Shown one piece after another: positions 61,712 to 64,000 of a DNA stretch of 64,000 nt; within the stretch, counting starts at the first letter, position 1, and each line of letters begins with the position of its first letter. Origin of the DNA: Brevipalpus yothersi (taxonomy: Eukaryota > Arthropoda > Arachnida > Trombidiformes > Tenuipalpidae); the NCBI GenBank assembly GCA_003956705.1, contig QZCP01000390.1, positions 124,001 through 188,000 of the forward strand, read 5' to 3'. The notes below the pieces were generated by a model. The model ran no database searches. It was not told the origin of the DNA and saw only the letters and a list, made by a program, of their open reading frames with translations. The position numbers were made by a program, and so were the translations under genes.

Positions 61712-62737
61712 ATACATATGCGGAATTGGTAGAAAGAAAAGAATATGCCTTTACTCTCAACGGTATCAGTGGCATCATTTGCCAGTAAGCATAGTGCTCA
61801 GCTCATGGGCAAGTAACAGTAATTCCTGAGGCCGAACGATGATGACGAATGAATATATATATACACGCAAAGGGAAGAAGAAGCAGTAGACAGAAGAAAA
61901 AGATGCGGCAAGGATGCTTATTCATGCTGTAGCTTGTTTTGCTTTTCTATCTCTCTACTCCATACATTCACTTGGCATGATGCAAAGTGAACGATGTCAT
62001 AGGCCAAGTATATTTACCCTTCTCTTTCATCGGCTACACTTACCATCTCCACCCCCACCCCCCTGACATCTCTCAGCATCCTTTTTGAATATATGTATGT
62101 TTGAATGTATTCACTTTCTTTGCCCTCCTCCCCAAAATACGGGTCCATCTCGTCACAAGCCCAATTTGTTTTCACTAATGCCATTCTGGTGATGTGTCTT
62201 TTGAACATTTTTCGAATTATCTTACCTTCACCATGAATGACTTACTGACAGAAGAGCGATGAGAATACTTTCGCTCATGCAAAAAGCTGATGACGATTTG
62301 TTTCCTCTCGCAAAAGTTTTATGTCTTCATGAATGCATCCACATTCTTCTTCTTTTTCTTTTCCATCTTCATCTTCTTACTTTCTCTCTCTCTCACACAC
62401 ACACTGTGTAAAAACATTCAACCAACACAACTATGCTTGATGAGTGTTTTCCTCTCATTACAAAATGAGCCAAACCGTGTAGGCATGTGAATTTTAATTG
62501 AGAGAAATATTCTTCTTTCTCCCTTCCACTCTCTCACTCTTTGTTTGTGATAATCTGGGTGAAAAACGCATATATACACACACACATTACACCATTCAAA
62601 CACCTCGTTCTGGTATATATCTTTATTTCCCTCTCTATCTCATAGGAAATGGAGGAACTTATTCCATTTTCACATTCGCCTGCCAACAGATCATCACACT
62701 TTGAAGAGCTGCATCTTTTGCTCCTTTTTCTCGTTTT

Positions 62738-62757
62738 CTCTCTCTCTCTCTCTCTCT
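62738..62757. repeat. (CT)n, about 20 bp
   Basis: Pure CT run. Confidence 0.93.
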
Positions 62758-63328
62758 TCGAGCCATGATGATGCTTCACGCAACAGGAAGCTGAGGCGAA
62801 CAAACGAAGTAACGAAAAGAAGAAATAAGATGCAACTACTGTTGCTATCGCTTCTTGCTGCCAACATTCAAGTGCATGTATATATATTCACGAACACAAA
62901 GATTCTCTGTGTGTGTTGATATCTTTTCCCCAAAAGTTCCAACTAATTGAGTATATTCACGTCTCCCTATCTCTCTCTCTCTCTCTTCCTAAAATTTTGC
63001 TCTCTCTCCTTCCCTCTTCTCATGTGTGCTGCTGAATTCGAATGAAGCTGAAAACTGTGAGCCCAGAAACAATGCATCCTTCTTATTCTTCTCATCATTA
63101 ACAGCTGAGAGGAAAGAGAGAGAAAAAGAAAGAAAGAAAGATATAATCTGATTACGAAGTATATTTTCATTTACGCATAAAAAGGAAGAGAGCCCAGAAG
63201 TTTGTTGAAAAATTGGCTCAATTTTTATACACACAACACACACACACCAAGTGGAAACCAGAATTTATTTTGCCGGCTTTCTTTTTGCCTCTCATAGCAA
63301 CCAAAAGTTCCAACAACACTCCCACATT

Positions 63329-63352
63329 CTCTCTCTCTCTCTCTCTCTCTCT
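63329..63352. repeat. (CT)n, about 24 bp
   Basis: Pure CT run. Confidence 0.93.
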
Positions 63353-64000
63353 TTCTCACTCTCGTTTCATAGGCATGGAAGGGGGGTGCTGCATGGGAGA
63401 ATATATACATACACAGAATGTATACTGAACAAGAATACTACTCATTCCAGTGAGAGGCTCTCACTTGAAAACAATCTCGGGAGAGAGAAAGTGAGAATGC
63501 CGGGTGCGTATATTCCTCAAGGACGAATAATCAGCTGATTCCAAGGACAATCTCAAGGTCGATGGAAGAGTGAAAGAGATAGAGAATTTCTCTGTAGATT
63601 TAAGTATATGTATACCTCACAGAGGAAACAGAAATTGATGTCGTTTTGTGTGTGTGTATTGCATTTCAAGGATCGAAAAAGAGAGAAATAAAAGAACAAG
63701 TCCCATTAAAACAGTTTTGCTCAAAAAATTATCACAACTCTATGATGAACCCTTTTTCTTCCCTCATCACATGCAGCCATGAATGCATATATAATTATGA
63801 TTTGGAGAGAGAGAAAGCAATGGAGTGCCGGGTAAACAGCTTCATCAATTCACTTTTTCCATGTGAATTATCATTTGACACCGGAGAACGAGAATGAAGG
63901 AGTAATGAGTGAATCAATTCCAGATCAATATTGTTGAGTAGTGAGCATTCCTCAACTGATTCATGAGATAGATTGTTTTGTTCGTCTTTTCGGTTCCATG

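Larger units (their letters stand above)
60192..64000. other. Unique stretch with short repeats, no gene recognised
   Basis: Holds CT-rich runs near 61408-61430 and 61565-61590, short CA runs near 62394-62402 and 62578-62585, and short GA/CT runs near 62970-63010 and 63113-63140. Many 60-95 codon frames occur on both strands, none recognisable. Confidence 0.45.

Overview
This window is eukaryotic nuclear DNA: AT-rich, roughly one third G+C by eye, with no bacterial or organelle-style gene packing. Its most obvious content is microsatellites. Pure AG/CT arrays of about 20 to 76 bp recur every 1-2 kb on both strands, with a minority of AC/GT, AAG, CTTT, AGT and other short repeats. Three assembly gaps (2197-2785, 20550-20661, 31595-31912) all lie inside AG/CT arrays. 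A metazoan, perhaps a small-genome arthropod or another invertebrate with TATA/Inr-type promoters and short introns, would fit, but no gene here fixes the taxon. The assignment is a guess.

No protein family was recognised with confidence. No rRNA was seen. No tRNA was seen either: the GGTTCGA-like matches lack a matching A box. There is no CRISPR array and no recognisable transposase or reverse transcriptase. Most long open frames are artefacts of the arrays (Ser-Leu or Arg-Glu dipeptide runs) or of T-rich DNA. The window is best read as intergenic or large-intron sequence, possibly with a few small genes or decayed coding pieces.

Layout: 0-7 kb has arrays at 222, 411, 1397, 2109 (with gap 1), 3118 and 4573, plus an unrecognised 162-codon ORF at 3880-4368. 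7-20 kb has scattered arrays and the 142-codon minus-strand ORF 10352-9924, whose stop codon overlaps an AATAAA hexamer. 20-31 kb has gap 2, a minus-strand cysteine-rich ORF (22319-22083) with a signal-peptide-like start, a short coding-like minus ORF (24888-24751) with a 20-bp perfect palindrome 71 bp upstream, and a TATA box with an exon-like segment at 29.6-29.9 kb. 31-40 kb has gap 3, a 140-codon minus-strand frame broken by one TGA (34655-34236) and an ORF split by an imperfect AG array (38081-38404). 40-54 kb is mostly unique AT-rich sequence with arrays and a 200-bp polypurine block. 54-64 kb has a candidate 3' terminal exon behind a CT-array splice acceptor (54545-54380, minus), a 13-bp-stem hairpin (57179-57211) and more arrays.

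All coding calls are low confidence. In several places two or three overlapping frames look equally coding-like, so coding appearance by eye is weak evidence here. Homology search and RNA-seq would decide.
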